DNA of 59,583 bases, taken from contig WOGZ01000215.1 in assembly GCA_009733775.1 (NCBI GenBank), forward strand, positions 1 through 59,583, read 5' to 3'. Shown here piece by piece: positions 12,587 to 24,593 of this stretch; positions within the stretch are counted from its first letter, which is position 1; every line of letters begins with the position of its first letter. The position numbers and the translations under genes were made by a program. The notes under the pieces are model-generated. The model did no database searches. It was not told where the DNA came from and was given only the letters and a program-made list of their open reading frames with translations. The DNA is from Alectoria sarmentosa (lineage: Eukaryota; Ascomycota; Lecanoromycetes; Lecanorales; Parmeliaceae).

Positions 12587-14408
12587 GTTGGTGGTGGGTT
12601 CGGTAACGTGTTCCTCGGTGAACGGAGGGAACTGTTTGGCGTTGAATGTTTGAAGACCGGTTCCTGCAGGAGGAGCAGAAGACACTATATGAAGCTCTGG
12701 CTCCCCGCACTCGCTCTTTCCTTCTGTTTCCCTCCATCGCTCAACCTGCTTCACAGCCTTCGCTTCTGCGCTATTTTGCTCTTCAAGTTGACATCATGAC
12801 ATTGTGAACGGCTAGACGGGAAGGGGCAACGTGGTATATTGAGGGAGTTTGGTGGTTAAGGTAACAAGTGCAGCTAGATCCCGCCCATCACAAGGCTGTA
12901 TGCCCCAGGCTTCGATGGCTGCTGTCATAGTGTCGATGGCACCGCAAAAAAGCTGTACGATTCGCTGCAGAATGTCCGGATCCTTGACGCTGCCGGTTGC
13001 AAGGCAGAAATGCGAGTGCGGGGAAACAAACATCGAGCCTGAGAAGAAGTCATCTGCACTAGCGACTCGCGCTAACAAATATTTTGCCTCCTGAAATCTG
13101 AGCTACAATTTTTCTCTCGAAAACATCAGCAATTTCAAGCCAGCACCCTATGACCAATGCTGATGTTGATTGGGCAATAGCAATTGAACATGCATGGTGT
13201 GCGCTAGTTTGTCTGTCATTCGATTTGGCAAGCTTCTCAAAATACGAAGCAGATTCCGAACTTTCTCTACGTAAGGTACTCTGCCCCTTGTGAAGTCATT
13301 GGCTTTTACGTACTGTCATGATGTCAATGAGAACGGGAGATTTGATACCATCATTGGGGCTTCGGCCGTATCGTGGTGTCATGACTACGTGAGCAACCAG
13401 CTAAGACTCTGAACAGCATCATGCACACAGCAAGCTATCGTGTCGGCCTGTCGGCAGGTTCGCAAATAATGCGTCTCCAAAGTGCGCCAGCAAATTCATC
13501 TTTCGAGTCAAATATAAGGCGCTCTTTTCTCTTATGCCACCGTCTTGGTCGATGTCGACATCCAACTCTGCCGTCGTTGTTGCTCTCTGCTCTTCATTTA
13601 GGTGTGCATGGACTTTTGATGCAGCTAGTCGTTCAGCCAATCGACGACCAGTACCAAAGACCAGGAACATTTACTGATCGCGTGTGTAATGGAGGCTGCG
13701 GCACTGCCAGGAGCATTCTTCCCCTCGTGTCTTTTGTTACGACTGAGGAATGGGTCTCTATTTCGACATTGCGGGAGACTTTGTTCAGCATACACTTTGC
13801 ATACAAATTGATCCAGAGTTCATCGAACTGACCAGCGTGCTTCTCTTCCTCGCTTCTCTTCCTCCAGCAGGTGCTCGTTTTCATATGCCGAGGAATGGTA
13901 GAAGTGCCGAATCCCAGATCGTATTAGCGGAAGATCCAAGCTCTCAAGGTTGCGCCACTGCCGTGATTTCCCGCGGTACCAAGTGTAATAATCCGATGAC
14001 ATGGATCAATGGCAAAGATCGATACGCTGCACGTGACGTGAATCTGCGGTGATCTGCCCGAAGCGTCGTCTAGACCTAGCCACTGGTGCCACAAGATTGA
14101 AAAGATCCACCTATCAGAATTGCAGTCTTGTCCTCGTGCTTTCTGCGCTCTTTTCAACAGGATGATATTTGTTTCTCATACGCTGATGAACGGATGAATT
14201 GATGATGAGACGATGACGATGCTGATGGATATCTTCGGAGATGGCACTCAGCTTTCCCATGTCGTCATGCACTTTGACAGATCCCCGTGGTGTGCTCCTT
14301 TAAGAGGTGCAGAAGCCTCCGGGCACAGACTATTTGCTCGAAAGAATCCTTGTGCATCAAACAAACACCTCCCATACGCACCAATCGCATCTGCAAACCA
14401 ATACCAGC
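12587..14408. other. Interval with possible coding relic, otherwise no gene
   Basis: The first ~100 bp are the promoter of the Rds1-like gene. A minus-strand protein-like stretch between 12812 and about 13300 is listed separately. Further short minus-strand open frames near 13419-13670 and 13820-14002 read like ordinary protein but have no recognisable domain and no convincing splice joins. 14160-14400 is the upstream region of the GPI-protein gene. Confidence 0.4.
12812..13300 (-). pseudogene. Possible decayed coding fragment, unrecognised
   Basis: On the minus strand two adjacent frames read like normal protein: one ending near 13090 with text such as ALVIGCWLEIADVFERKIVA, and a second, after a TTTCAG acceptor-like site near 13092, running to a stop at 12812 with text such as LQRIVQLFCGAIDTMTAAI. 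I could not find a start codon, a matching donor in phase, or a known domain. It may be the 3' end of a dead gene or of a gene with unusual introns. It lies upstream of, and on the same strand as, the ferritin-like gene. Confidence is low. Confidence 0.25.
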
Positions 14409-14814
14409 ATGCAGCTTCTCAAATTCCTCCTCGGCTTCACCCTTTTCACCCTCGCCTACGCCATCCCGCAGTCACCGGTCGGTTCCAGCGGTAGCGGAGA
14501 CAGCGGCAGCAGCAACGAAGGAGCCGGTGACGCCGTGGGCTCCGCAGCCGCCTCGTCTCAAGCAACCTCAAGTAAAGCACAGCCTCCCGCCCTTCAATGA
14601 TAGATGGAACGCGAAGAAGAAGCAGCTGCTGATGACCGTTGTGTCTAAAATAGAGCCAACCTCTGTGTCCAGCACGAGCTCCATGACTAGCACGGCTACC
14701 TCGAGCTCCGCCAGCACCGCTTCGACCAAAAAGGCTGCCGCCGCGATGCTATCGCCTGATTGGGCCGTTGCCGGAGGACTGGCTGCTGTCGTTGGAGGAG
14801 CTGCATTGCTGTAA
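14409..14814 (+). CDS. Small GPI-anchored Ser/Thr-rich surface protein, 107 aa
   Basis: Two exons, 14409-14571 and 14654-14814, joined across an 82-nt intron (GTAAAG...AAATAG); without splicing each half is a short dead-end frame. The start MQLLKFLLGFTLFTLAYA is a classical signal peptide. The middle is a Gly/Ser then Ser/Thr-rich linker (SGSGDSGSS, SSTSSMTSTATSSS) suited to O-mannosylation. The end, DWAVAGGLAAVVGGAALL, is a hydrophobic tail preceded by small residues, typical of a GPI-attachment signal. Such short proteins are common in the walls and membranes of filamentous ascomycetes; there is no catalytic domain. The role is unknown, and cell-wall or plasma-membrane location is inferred from the two targeting signals. 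Confidence 0.78.
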
Positions 14815-16439
14815 AAGAAGTCGAAATGGTGATGAAGGCCCTGAGCCATGACTGCGCTATGATAAAAGAATTGACAATAGAACATTGTAATTCGGGCAGG
14901 AGTTTTGGAACTAGATGAGCATGTTTTTAGTCGGATGTACGAATACGTATTCGTTAGCGAAATAAAGACGTACAGTGAGGTCGAACCTACAAAGCGCCTT
15001 CTCCATATCGCTCCCATGTCGACGCGCGGTGTCACCGAACTGTAACCTGCGTCTCAACAAACCTATTCGCCACTCATTATCACTACTTTACAGCGCGATG
15101 ACCGCGCTTGCGAAACTTTCTTCTTCACTTAAGCATACAATTTACAAAATAACAACAGCTCCGACAACAGTATCCATGCCTACCAAGCATATCACAAAAT
15201 ACCCCTACCTCCCCCACACTGCACATCTCATTCGTCATACCAGCCGCCCCAGTGAGCTAGCCAGTATGACATCATGATTGACCCATTCGCTGCCCCATCA
15301 GGTCTCCTATCTCGAAAAAGAACAAGAACAAGAAAAAGGAAAAAGGACACCAAGAAGTCGATTGGGACGGCGCATTGATTTCTCCCATTGGCCAAGCAAT
15401 GTTTGGACGGTTGTTGACAGTTTGCTGTGTACACAAAACAGAATCGGGGAAGAACACGGCATTTGGCTGTTAATATTGTCTGCTATCGAACCCTTTTTCT
15501 CCCGTGAAAACACCTTAGGGATCATTTTCAAGATGGCAGTAGCGGATTCAACGAGTTTCAAATCCAGCCTCCTGAGGCCTGCGATTCAAATCAGGGTGAA
15601 GGCAGTCCTCTATGCCGCATGCGACGAAGTGGACCGAGAACAGGAGAAAGGGACAAGGTGAGCAACGAAGAGGGGGTAGTTAGGCAAGAAATTATCAAGC
15701 GGTTGGCAGAGGGGAGTTCTGGACACTCAACCGGCGGGAGTATTGCCTTCCACATAGGCCCAATTGCAGTGATTGGCTGGCATCCGATGTAAGAGCCGAT
15801 CTTCCAATAAGATTACCTTCTTACCAAAGGGCAAGGGCAAGAGCTATTCCAAAAAACGCGACACACGAGGCTCTGTAAGGAGATCTTCGAGGTTGGATGT
15901 TGATAATGCGAAAAGTGCTCTCGCCCCCCCAAGAGAGCTATCTAGACTAAGTTCCATCTAGAGGCGGATGGGCATTGGGACATTGCAGCCGGCCCAAAGC
16001 AGCTTACATCCAACGTCGGGAAATCAATGACTGCCCAGAAGTTCAGCTTTTGCGGAGTTGGCGTTCCCCTGTTCTTCCTCCACGAAGTGATTTGTTCTCC
16101 GAGCAAGCGGCTTCCCCTTAGTCGAGGAAGCTGGTAATTGGCTCCTGGATGTTTATAGATGGTAGTCATCGCCTCCAATACCGAGCATCTTGACACTTGT
16201 TATCCATCTTCCAATGCGTCTCCTCCAGGATTCGCCACTCCCCCGACCAATCAGCTCCCACCCGCGGCTCCCATCTGCCACTAGACCTCATTCATAACGC
16301 TTAGCCTTAGCCGACTTTGGTCCTACAGTCCTTCAACCTTTGAACACTCATACTCCACTTCAAACCACCCATACAAGCATCATCCCTCAATATTTGTACC
16401 GTCTCTAGGGCCACAGCAACAGGCTTTTTTCTATCGACC
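14815..16439. other. Intergenic, no supported gene
   Basis: Contains the 3' region of the GPI-protein gene and the promoter of the F-box-like gene. Short open frames on both strands have Ser/Phe-rich or Lys-rich composition, no domain and no paired splice sites. A pyrimidine-rich leader (tccttcaacc, catactccactt) lies just upstream of the ATG at 16440. Confidence 0.5.
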
Positions 16440-17444
16440 ATGGAACCAGCCATGGGAAATTCCAGTCTGATGGGGCTGCCGCTCGAGATTCGCACCAAAA
16501 TCTTAGGCTACCTCCTACCCAATCTTTCCGAAATCAAAGTCTTTGACGGCTATTATGACAGCTTTAACCCCGCTGGTGGATATTATCCCCAGTGGCTAGA
16601 GCTACAGGCCGAAAAAGCCATTACCAAGCACATCAGATCCATGGTACAATACCGGGACGATGGTGAACAGTGCCACACTGCTGTCCTTCGAGTCAGCCGC
16701 CGTTTGCACATCGAGGGCACCACAATCATGTACAGCCGCGCCTTCCGTGCAGTCATCACCACTAGAGGACTCACCTTCCTGAGATACCGATTCACCTCCC
16801 TGGAATGGCAGTACAAATGGAGGGATATCCACCAGGGGCCCAACGAGTTGCGTTGTTTCCCGTTCCATATGGCAAAGCAAATCCAGATTGAGTTCTGGGC
16901 TACGCAATTCGAAAAACAGGATGACATCCTTTATCAGGCTCTTTTCAGCTTCTGCTTGGCCCTATGCAACAAGCCCTGCCTCAGGAACGTTCGTGTGGAC
17001 TTGTATGATCGAGACTACCGACCCAAACCTATGATCAAGAATCAAGATCGTATGGCAGACACCAACGGGCCGTACCCACCTCAAGACGTATTCGGCGGGG
17101 AAATCCTCGATGAACCGTTCCAGCGCACGGAAGAAGAGGTGGAATTTTGGGGCGGATGCAAGAACGATTACTACGACCTGAGTGCTGAGCCTTGGCAGCG
17201 AGCGGCCGGTCGCGAACTCAGATTCTGGCAGGCACGAGTCCGGGAAGAAAAAGGCTTGCGGCGTCTCACAGGCCTCGAAGAAGCATTGGAGCCACTGAAA
17301 TTGCTCGCAAATGTTGGCAGAGCCAAAATCAACTTGACACCAGGAGCAGAAAATCAACCGGAAATGATGGCAGATGCCAGAAAGCTTGAGGGTTCGATGA
17401 TGCATATGGGGCTCCGACACGAAATGAACTTGAGACTCGAGTAA
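16440..17444 (+). CDS. F-box-like domain protein, 334 aa, intact copy
   Basis: Single uninterrupted frame. Near the N-terminus, MGLPLEIRTKILGYLLPN (residues ~10-28) is the LP-E-R-I-L helix pair typical of fungal F-box-like proteins that start with a leucine/proline box. The rest carries the conserved blocks of this ascomycete family: TAVLRVSRRLHIEGTTIMY (~79), FPFHMAKQIQIEFWA (~140), RNVRVDLYDRDYRP (~182) and LANVGRAKINLT (~285). No leucine-rich, WD or kelch substrate-binding repeats are visible. A broken paralogue lies about 7 kb downstream in the same orientation. Just after the TAA stop, frame and sequence continue to resemble the paralogue for some 18 codons, so this copy may have lost its last residues. 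Role in SCF ubiquitin ligase is inferred from the family only. Confidence 0.78.
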   Translation: MEPAMGNSSLMGLPLEIRTKILGYLLPNLSEIKVFDGYYDSFNPAGGYYPQWLELQAEKAITKHIRSMVQYRDDGEQCHTAVLRVSRRLHIEGTTIMYSRAFRAVITTRGLTFLRYRFTSLEWQYKWRDIHQGPNELRCFPFHMAKQIQIEFWATQFEKQDDILYQALFSFCLALCNKPCLRNVRVDLYDRDYRPKPMIKNQDRMADTNGPYPPQDVFGGEILDEPFQRTEEEVEFWGGCKNDYYDLSAEPWQRAAGRELRFWQARVREEKGLRRLTGLEEALEPLKLLANVGRAKINLTPGAENQPEMMADARKLEGSMMHMGLRHEMNLRLE

Positions 17445-18691
17445 CTTGAATACGGCAATGACCCTCCTTCCTTTGAAGGCGACGGCATCGCACCCGAATA
17501 GGGTTTAAGAAACATCACATTGATGCCGCGAGATTGTATTGGACAGAGCTGGAGGAAAGAGACTCTGCACGAGCTACGATGTTTGCTCGATGTTCGAAGC
17601 AATCTCGGATGGATGCTGATGGTGGTGATATCTCTGCACCTGCTTTCGATACAGCTACGGAGCTTTCTACCTTCTTCGTCAAGCGTGAAAACTCAATCGA
17701 ACTTGATGTCAAAGTTACTCAGGCCTTCCAACCAAACGCTTTTTCCTTTCCTATTATCCCACTAATCGCCCACCTCAGGTTGCACTGTTATCTAATAGCT
17801 ATTATCTGTTCGTGAAGCTGTGCTCATGGTAAAACGATACCCATACTCTCTAGTGGAAGCACCAGACTTTCCACCGCCAGTGGGAGCCCACTGATACTCA
17901 GTCATTCACATGGCCCTTTTGATCTCGTTCAAAGGTGCCGGCGTGACTCAAGAGGCTGTGTTGCGCAGCGCCTCATAATTTTAACTATCGCTCGATGCAT
18001 TGTGATTAGCTCGTCTAGCATGAACTGAAAGCTCGCCCATTCACGTATTGGGTCCCTTCGTCTGTAACAAAGGCCTTGCGATGGCTGTATGACCATCAAG
18101 CCATAAATCGGTCTCATCTGGATTAACAAAGCTAGTGAAACGATTGCTACACCCTTATGCCATGCTTATCATAGACAAGCCTTTAGGAGTGCAATCGGCG
18201 CGGAACATGCAGGCCAACGTGGCTATCAAACAGTTTTCGTGGGATACAGCTGACCGACGTCTTGATTATAGACGCACATTTCAGTCCAGCATTCCAAAGT
18301 TTGGCTCTCTCTCGGTTCCTGATTCCATGCAAGCGGAGTATGCGATATCCCGTTCGCTACTTCTAGAAGCCTTGGGACTGGTCAAGTCTCGCTGATTCAA
18401 TGGTCACACAGACCGAATATTTGCTCTCTATGGCTCAATACAAATGATAGATGAGCGCAAATAGTCTCAGAGTTCGCTGTCATATTTGCCTGCCACAATG
18501 CCCCAGGTTACTGTCCACCGTACATGATGAACATCTCCCCTCTCAACTTCTCATCTTTCTTCGCACATCGAGACAGCTCAGTCTTCCAATCGGAGACGTG
18601 TGTACCAAAATGAAACCTGGTCCTTGGAAGGATACTTTGCCATCGACATTCTGGGAACCACAGACGTCGACAGTGCAAGATAACCCTCAGG
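17445..18691. other. Intergenic between F-box-like gene and Argonaute pseudogene
   Basis: Positions 17445-17503 continue in frame after the stop of the upstream gene and still resemble the C-terminus of its paralogue, ending at a second stop (TAG). Beyond that no open frame has protein-like composition or a known domain. The last ~200 bp should contain the former promoter of the Argonaute relic. Confidence 0.45.
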
Positions 18692-21600
18692 ATGAATCGC
18701 GGTGGCGGTAAACCCCGCGGTGGCCAAAACAAGTCCGCAATTCAGGGAGATGACAAGTATACAGCTGGGCCAAACATCTTTAGGTCCGTGATATTGAAAA
18801 ACTTTCCGTGTCAACTTGCTGACTATATCGCTTCTATACACGCAGCCCACAGGGACAAACTAAGACTCCGGACTCACAGGTCACCCAGAAAGAAAATCAG
18901 AACTTGCTCTCTACCGCAGCAGCTCTCAACAATCCCTCGGTCCAGGACCTGGGCCTCCCTGCTCGGCAAGCCTATGGAACAGCCATAGAGGAATTCAATC
19001 TGCGAACCAATTACTTTGATATGAAGTTGGTCGGTGATAAGACATTTTTCAAAAACACTGCCGTTATCGAGCCTGTATCAAAGAAGAAAACTGATGCCAT
19101 TACAAATGGCCGCAAGCGCCGACAATTGTATAAGCTTCTGTTCGGAGAGACCGCGGATTTTCAAGGGCTCGGAGCTGGCATTGCAACGGACTATGTGAAG
19201 ATTCTGATCACTTCCGAAAGAATCTACGACGAATCTTCACAACACAAAGATTATGAACAGGTGTATCGCAACGAGTTTGAGCAAACCTCACAGAGAAAGA
19301 GATACAACACAATCCAATGAACAGAAATACAAGGTCACAGTGAAATTCGTAGACACGGTGCCTATCTCACAGCTCATCGAATACATCAACTCTCGGCGCA
19401 ACGACCCCAGTGACTTCACGTCCCGACTAGACGCAATCCAAGCTCTGAACATCATTATGGCAGGGGTTACCCCAATAAGGACGAGGCCATTTTCCAGAGC
19501 GGTCAGAACAAGTTCTTTCGATATCCGAGGAACGAGGCCAACCAGGTATTCGGTAACGCGTACAAGAAGTATGATCTCGGTGGTTGCCTGATTGGCGTTC
19601 GGGGATACTAGTCGAGTATTCGAACTTCGACGTCGAGGGTCTTGCTCAATGTGAATGCCCAGTGCTCCGCATTCTACCCAGAGATGAATCTGTTGGACCT
19701 TTTCTACATGTGGAAGGGATCCATGATTGACCTGGAGCGCTTCATCCACAAAGTTCGAGTCGGGACCGAGCACACGAAAAGAGTGAAGGCCACCAAGAGC
19801 TTTTCACGTGACAGAGACAACGCAGTTTCCATCAGATTCGAGTGCGACGACTATAAGCCACCTGTCAATATAAGTGTGGCAGAGTACTTCCTCAAAAGTA
19901 AGCCCCTCGAATTCCATCATGACTTGAAATTAACACTAAGCCTAGAGTACAAGATATCATTGAAAAATCCAAAAGATGTCGTTGTGAACTGCGGTGGGTA
20001 CTTGAGAGCATCAGTTAGCAAAAATTGGCTCTGATATGTGAAAGTAGGTACGGACGAAAAGCCTGCTTGGATACCTCCAGAGCTCTGTTTTATCATGTCC
20101 GGCCAAGCGTATCGAGGCACATTGGGAGGTGAGCAGGTTCAACTGGGCGGTCACAATATTGTGGATGCGCAAATTTCTCCCTTTTCGTCGTTCAGATTCC
20201 CATAATTGGTCGAATAGATAACTTTTGCGGGAGGGGCTGACTGATCCACTATCGATAGACTACCAGACAACCAGCATGCTAGACATTGCAGCTAAGCTAG
20301 AGGTCCAGCAGAAAACGCTAGACGTATCACTGGAGATGGGCTTACCGTCATCGGAATTACACCTCAAAGCCAGACATTGGTATGTTATCGGTGCCTACCC
20401 CATTGCGTGCTCGAGACCGGCAATTAAAACTCGCGAAGAGGGCTTTTGGGATTGCAGTCAGTCCGGAGATGCTTCCGGTTCAGGCCAGACTCCTACCTGC
20501 ACCGCCGGTCTTTTACGAGGGGAACATGACCCATAGACCCTCTCTCGCCGATTGGAAGATCAAAGACCATAAGTTTTTCAAGGCGGTCCCTATGAAGAAT
20601 TGGTCCTACATTGTTCTAGGAAATAAGCGAATGCCAGATAAATTTTGGGCTTAATTTGAGGCAGCTCTGAATCAGTGTGGTACGGGGTATACAAATCCTG
20701 CACCCTATAGGGGTTACGTCGCCCTTTTGCAAGGCTTCAACGATGACGACACGAATGACAAAAGCGATTGCAGACCGAATGGAGAAGGCCCGAGAAGATG
20801 ATGTGAAAGTACTTCTGGTGGTTTTTGAGAGCAAGTCAGCTGCTATCCATGCCGGAGTCAAAAAGTGGGGAGACCTCACCAATGGTATGCACTCAAAAAG
20901 GCAGATCTCAGCTTCTTTGCTCACATGACGCGACAGGAATACACACGGTCTGCGTTCTTTCACAGAAACTTGCCGCCTATGCTGACTAGAAGAATGAGCG
21001 GAATGCGCTCATGTACTTACTTTGCCAATGTGCTTCACAAATTCAACTTGAAGCTTGGAGGGATCAACCACACACTGTCTAACTCAGACCTCGACATACT
21101 AGCGAATAAGAACAAGTTGACCATGGTCGTCGGGATTGATGTGGCCCATCCGGCTCCTAGGGGCTTGGAGAATACCCCGAGTATTGTCGGCATGGTCGCG
21201 AGTGTTGATCAACTTTACGGCCAATGGCCCGGCGGCATAAGGCTTCAAAAGAGTAAGCAAGAGGTACAGAAGCTCAGGGAGACATCAGAAAAGGACAAAG
21301 AGATGTATCCGCGGGACAAGGACAACATGGTTTCGAACGTTGCCGCTCTAATGGAGAGACGTCTATCGGCTTTCTTCGGAAAACAACAACCGGTATCCAG
21401 ACAACATTCTCATATACCGTGACGGTAAGCACTGGGAACCTTGATGAGATTGCCTTGCGCTCACCGATCCGTTCTTCTTCACAGGGGTCTCCGAAAGGCC
21501 AGTATGACGCGGTACTGAAATACGAGTTGAGACCGATTCAGGAACTGTGTCAAAAACTTTACCATGGGACACGTATCCAGCCCAAGATCACCATTGTCGT

Positions 21601-21860
21601 TCTTAGGCAAAGGGCATCACACTCGATTCTATCCCACTGCTGAAAATCTGGCGGATACCTTTCACAAGGACAAGGGAAAACGCGCTCTACAACTCCCGAC
21701 CGGGCACGGTGGTCGATAGAGGCATTTACGATGCTGAAGGGATGGGACTTCTACTTGCAGTCGCACGCCGCAATCAAAGGCACTGTCAGTGTTTGGTCCA
21801 AGATGCTTCACATTCGACTTGAACACATTTTAGGTAAAACCTGCGGAGGGACGCCAACCC
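18692..21860 (+). pseudogene. Argonaute (PIWI-family) pseudogene
   Basis: Decayed Argonaute read across all three plus frames. Blocks in order: Gly-rich start MNRGGGKPRGG (18692); N domain with LRTNYFDMKLVGDKTFF (~19003); linker with EQKYKVTVKFVDTV (~19322); DUF1785-like block NKFFRYPRNEANQ and RTSTSRVLLNVNAQCSAFYP (~19508-19680); PAZ end ISVAEYFL, KNPKDVVVNCG and PAWIPPELC (~19870-20085); MID/PIWI LKLGGINHTL, MVVGIDVAHPAP, VDQLYGQWPGGI, DNILIYRD and RGIYDAEG (~21050-21745). Some old introns still look intact, e.g. GTAAGC...CCTAG near 19898-19957. Lesions include an in-frame TAG at 19609-19611, frame changes near 18860, 19318 and 21370, and single-base insertions near 21495, 21605 and 21740. 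The first Asp (GIDV) and second Asp (YRD) of the slicer tetrad remain; the terminal His block is gone. A functional Argonaute would act in RNA silencing; this copy cannot encode one. Confidence 0.92.
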
Positions 21861-23537
21861 GCGCGGGAAGCCGCTCGGCTACAAGTTGATATCGCGGAAG
21901 ACAGACAGACCATGTGCCCATACATCAAGCGTACTTACGTGTCTTGAACCGATCTTCGGCTTGCCTTCGGACTTGGAAGTCCGTGGAAGAATAGCGCTGA
22001 CCGTCTTTTAGGATTGAAAACGACATGTTTTACATCTGATGCCGGGCTGCATGCAGCGATATCTATCAGCACCAACGCTGTGCCTCCCTCCTCCGGAGAG
22101 CACGGTTCTTTAAGTTACGCAAATACACATTTCCATCAGGGTACACTACAAGCTACGTTCCTAGGTGTGGCTTAGGGTTGATTGAAGACTGGCGGTCCTT
22201 CACGCACGCGATTGTGCTCCGGAATTGATCGCGCGACGTGATTTGTGTGAACTGCGACGTATTATGTACAAATCTCCCAGGACTTCAAGTTTGGCCTCTT
22301 ACTTTCTTTCCACCGGTTTGCAGCTATTATATCTGACCAAGGTTCCTGTGCTGCCCAGTCAAGATCTGACGGGTGCCCAACGTAGCCGCTGCAAGCTCTG
22401 GCGGCCTTGTACCGTGAAAGCTTTTCTACTACAGACGCGCCCCTCCCCCCCCCCCTTCTCACGGCCACCAATAGAAATTGCTGCTCTTACTTATAGACGA
22501 TCTTCGGTAGTATATTTGCAAGTATCTGTGCCGACGATTCACAACACGATGGCATCTAGGCAGCGCGTTTCCGCTTCGTCGGCATTGATCTTGTCAAATT
22601 TGAAGATATTATATTTTCATTACGAGCGGTGTTGGGGAGTAAGTAAGCACCTAGAGGAGTAGAGATCTGGTAGAGGAGGCGAGGAAGGCAGTGAATTGCT
22701 TTGTCAATCGCTCGCTGTTTAGACGATCAAAAGAACACTCAGAGTAACAACGTTTTGAAGCATCAAGATATTTATTTGGCAATGAAAAAGGCAAATCGAA
22801 TGGTGATGCGGATCCGCAACACAACATCAGACTGTGTTGCTGAAAACATGGTTCTTCAAATGGCGAGTAAAGTCGACAGCAAGAGGGAAGACGCTTGCAC
22901 ATTGATCTTAAGTAGCGCGAACGCTGGCCGTCTCCCGGGAACACAACACATTGACTAGGTGATCCCTGGTTTTCTGCGATAGGATGGATGGGTAGTATTC
23001 TTCAACATTTGGAGATTTGTATTGTTCATCAGCGTTGGTGATGAGGATGGCTTGCACTCTACACATTTCCCTCCACCCAATCACTTTACAGCAATAGCCA
23101 CTCAGCCTTGTCGTCATGTCTCAACCTACCGGCCACTACGTCAGGGCTCATTCGTCATGCTTGTTCTGAGATCTTGGTCCTACCACTCTGCAACTTCTTC
23201 AACGGCAGTCCAACAATTCATGCAACACTCTTCTTAGCAACCATATCCATTTTTATCGGTCCGCGAATGATTCCTCTGATTCCCACTTGGAAGAAATCGC
23301 CCTTGTCTTTACTTGGCCGACTCCTGCGCTCTTGGCCATGAAGCACGCTGCGAAAGAATCCGTCCCTCCCCTCTCGACCGTGGAAATCGGCACTGAGACA
23401 TCCACAGCTCACTTTCCGACCGTGGGAGACGAGCACGAGATATCACTCACTCCCTCTCTGACCACGGAGACCGCCATCGAGACATTCACTTCTTCTCCCT
23501 CCACCACCATCAAGCCTTCCGCACCGCTCCTTCCCCC
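21861..23537. other. Intergenic decay zone, no supported gene
   Basis: No domain or consistent frame was found. A C11-like run sits near 22445-22458. The stretch 23350-23520 just upstream of the broken F-box copy contains repeated, slightly varied words (gaccgtggaaat, gaccgtgggaga, gaccacggagac) that translate as Thr/Glu-rich repeats; whether this was ever part of a leader exon is unclear. Confidence 0.4.
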
Positions 23538-24593
23538 ATGGAGAACATCATCGAAAAATCTACTCCTCTATTCTCACCCGTGAAGTCTGTCAAGCCTTGC
23601 GCTCTGATGGGTCTGCCGGTTGAAGTCCGCAACAAGATTCTAGGTCACCTTCTGCCAAATGCACTGGAGATCAAATGTCCTGGAGGTTGGGATTTCGACG
23701 GCGACGACTGCAAAACAGTGATCTATCGCCCCCACTAAAAGGCATCTTACACAGCTGTACTTCGCGTCAATCACCAACTTAACACCAACGGTGCGATCAT
23801 GTACAATTGTGCCTTCCGAGTCTTTTTTACTCATAAAATACTCAAGTTCCTCAGATTGGAGTACTCGGTGAAGAATATCCGAGAACCAATGCTGGGAAGA
23901 TGGATGCCAAGGTGGGCAAGATATGTCCTGAAGTTGCCAGGTTACGTGTCGAAACGAAATGAGATGTTTACGTTCCCTTTCCACAGGGTGAAGCAAATTC
24001 AAATCGAGCTTTGGGCGCCTGCTTCTCGGTACAAGCTCTTCGATCTTCGAAGTGCTCTTATCGAATTTTGTTCCATCCTCCATGGCCAGGTAAGCCTCCA
24101 GAATGTCCGCGTCGATTTTTACGACCGATCCTACAGGCCTCGTTCGTCTAGTAGCTATGATGACATCTTTATACGATGATGACGAGCCACACCCTGCTCA
24201 AGACAAACATCACGGGGAAATGATCATCTACACTGAAGATGAGGATTTCATTCAGGACAAAGAATCCGGGTACCACGAAAAGGATGTTTGGGTTCTGGGA
24301 GCGACGACGCGGCATTCCAGCTATTTGCCACAAAATTCCCTCACAAATCACCGACCTCGAGTTCATTCTTCAACCCTTGAAACTACTCCACGGTGTCGGC
24401 AAGGCTCGGATCAACCTCACACACGAGGAGGATCGCCAGAGAATGTCAAGACGCAATGATGAGCAGCGGCGCCCGAGATGAATTGGACTTGCAGTTCATG
24501 GACTGGGGCACCGACCCTTCTCTCCCGTGGGGACTTGAGACTCTGTTCTCGGATGAACATCCGTCGGTCGAGACTTTAAGGGCCATCTGGTGA
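23538..24593 (+). pseudogene. Broken paralogue of the F-box-like gene
   Basis: Starts with an ATG and reads GLPVEVRNKILGHLLPNALE, closely matching the intact gene at 16440. An in-frame TAA lies at 23736-23738, after which the same frame continues with TAVLRVNHQL, FPFHRVKQIQIELWAP and QNVRVDFYDRSYRP. From about 24110 the homologous text jumps through the other frames (LLHGVGKARINLT near 24390, then DELDLQFMDWGTDPS near 24480), so at least two indels are present. The gene is dead as a full-length product. It extends further at its C-terminus than the intact copy. The two copies flank the Argonaute relic. Confidence 0.86.

Noticed and set aside
15590..15600. tRNA B-box-like word (gattcaaatc)
   Set aside because: No matching A box, acceptor stem or cloverleaf could be built around it.
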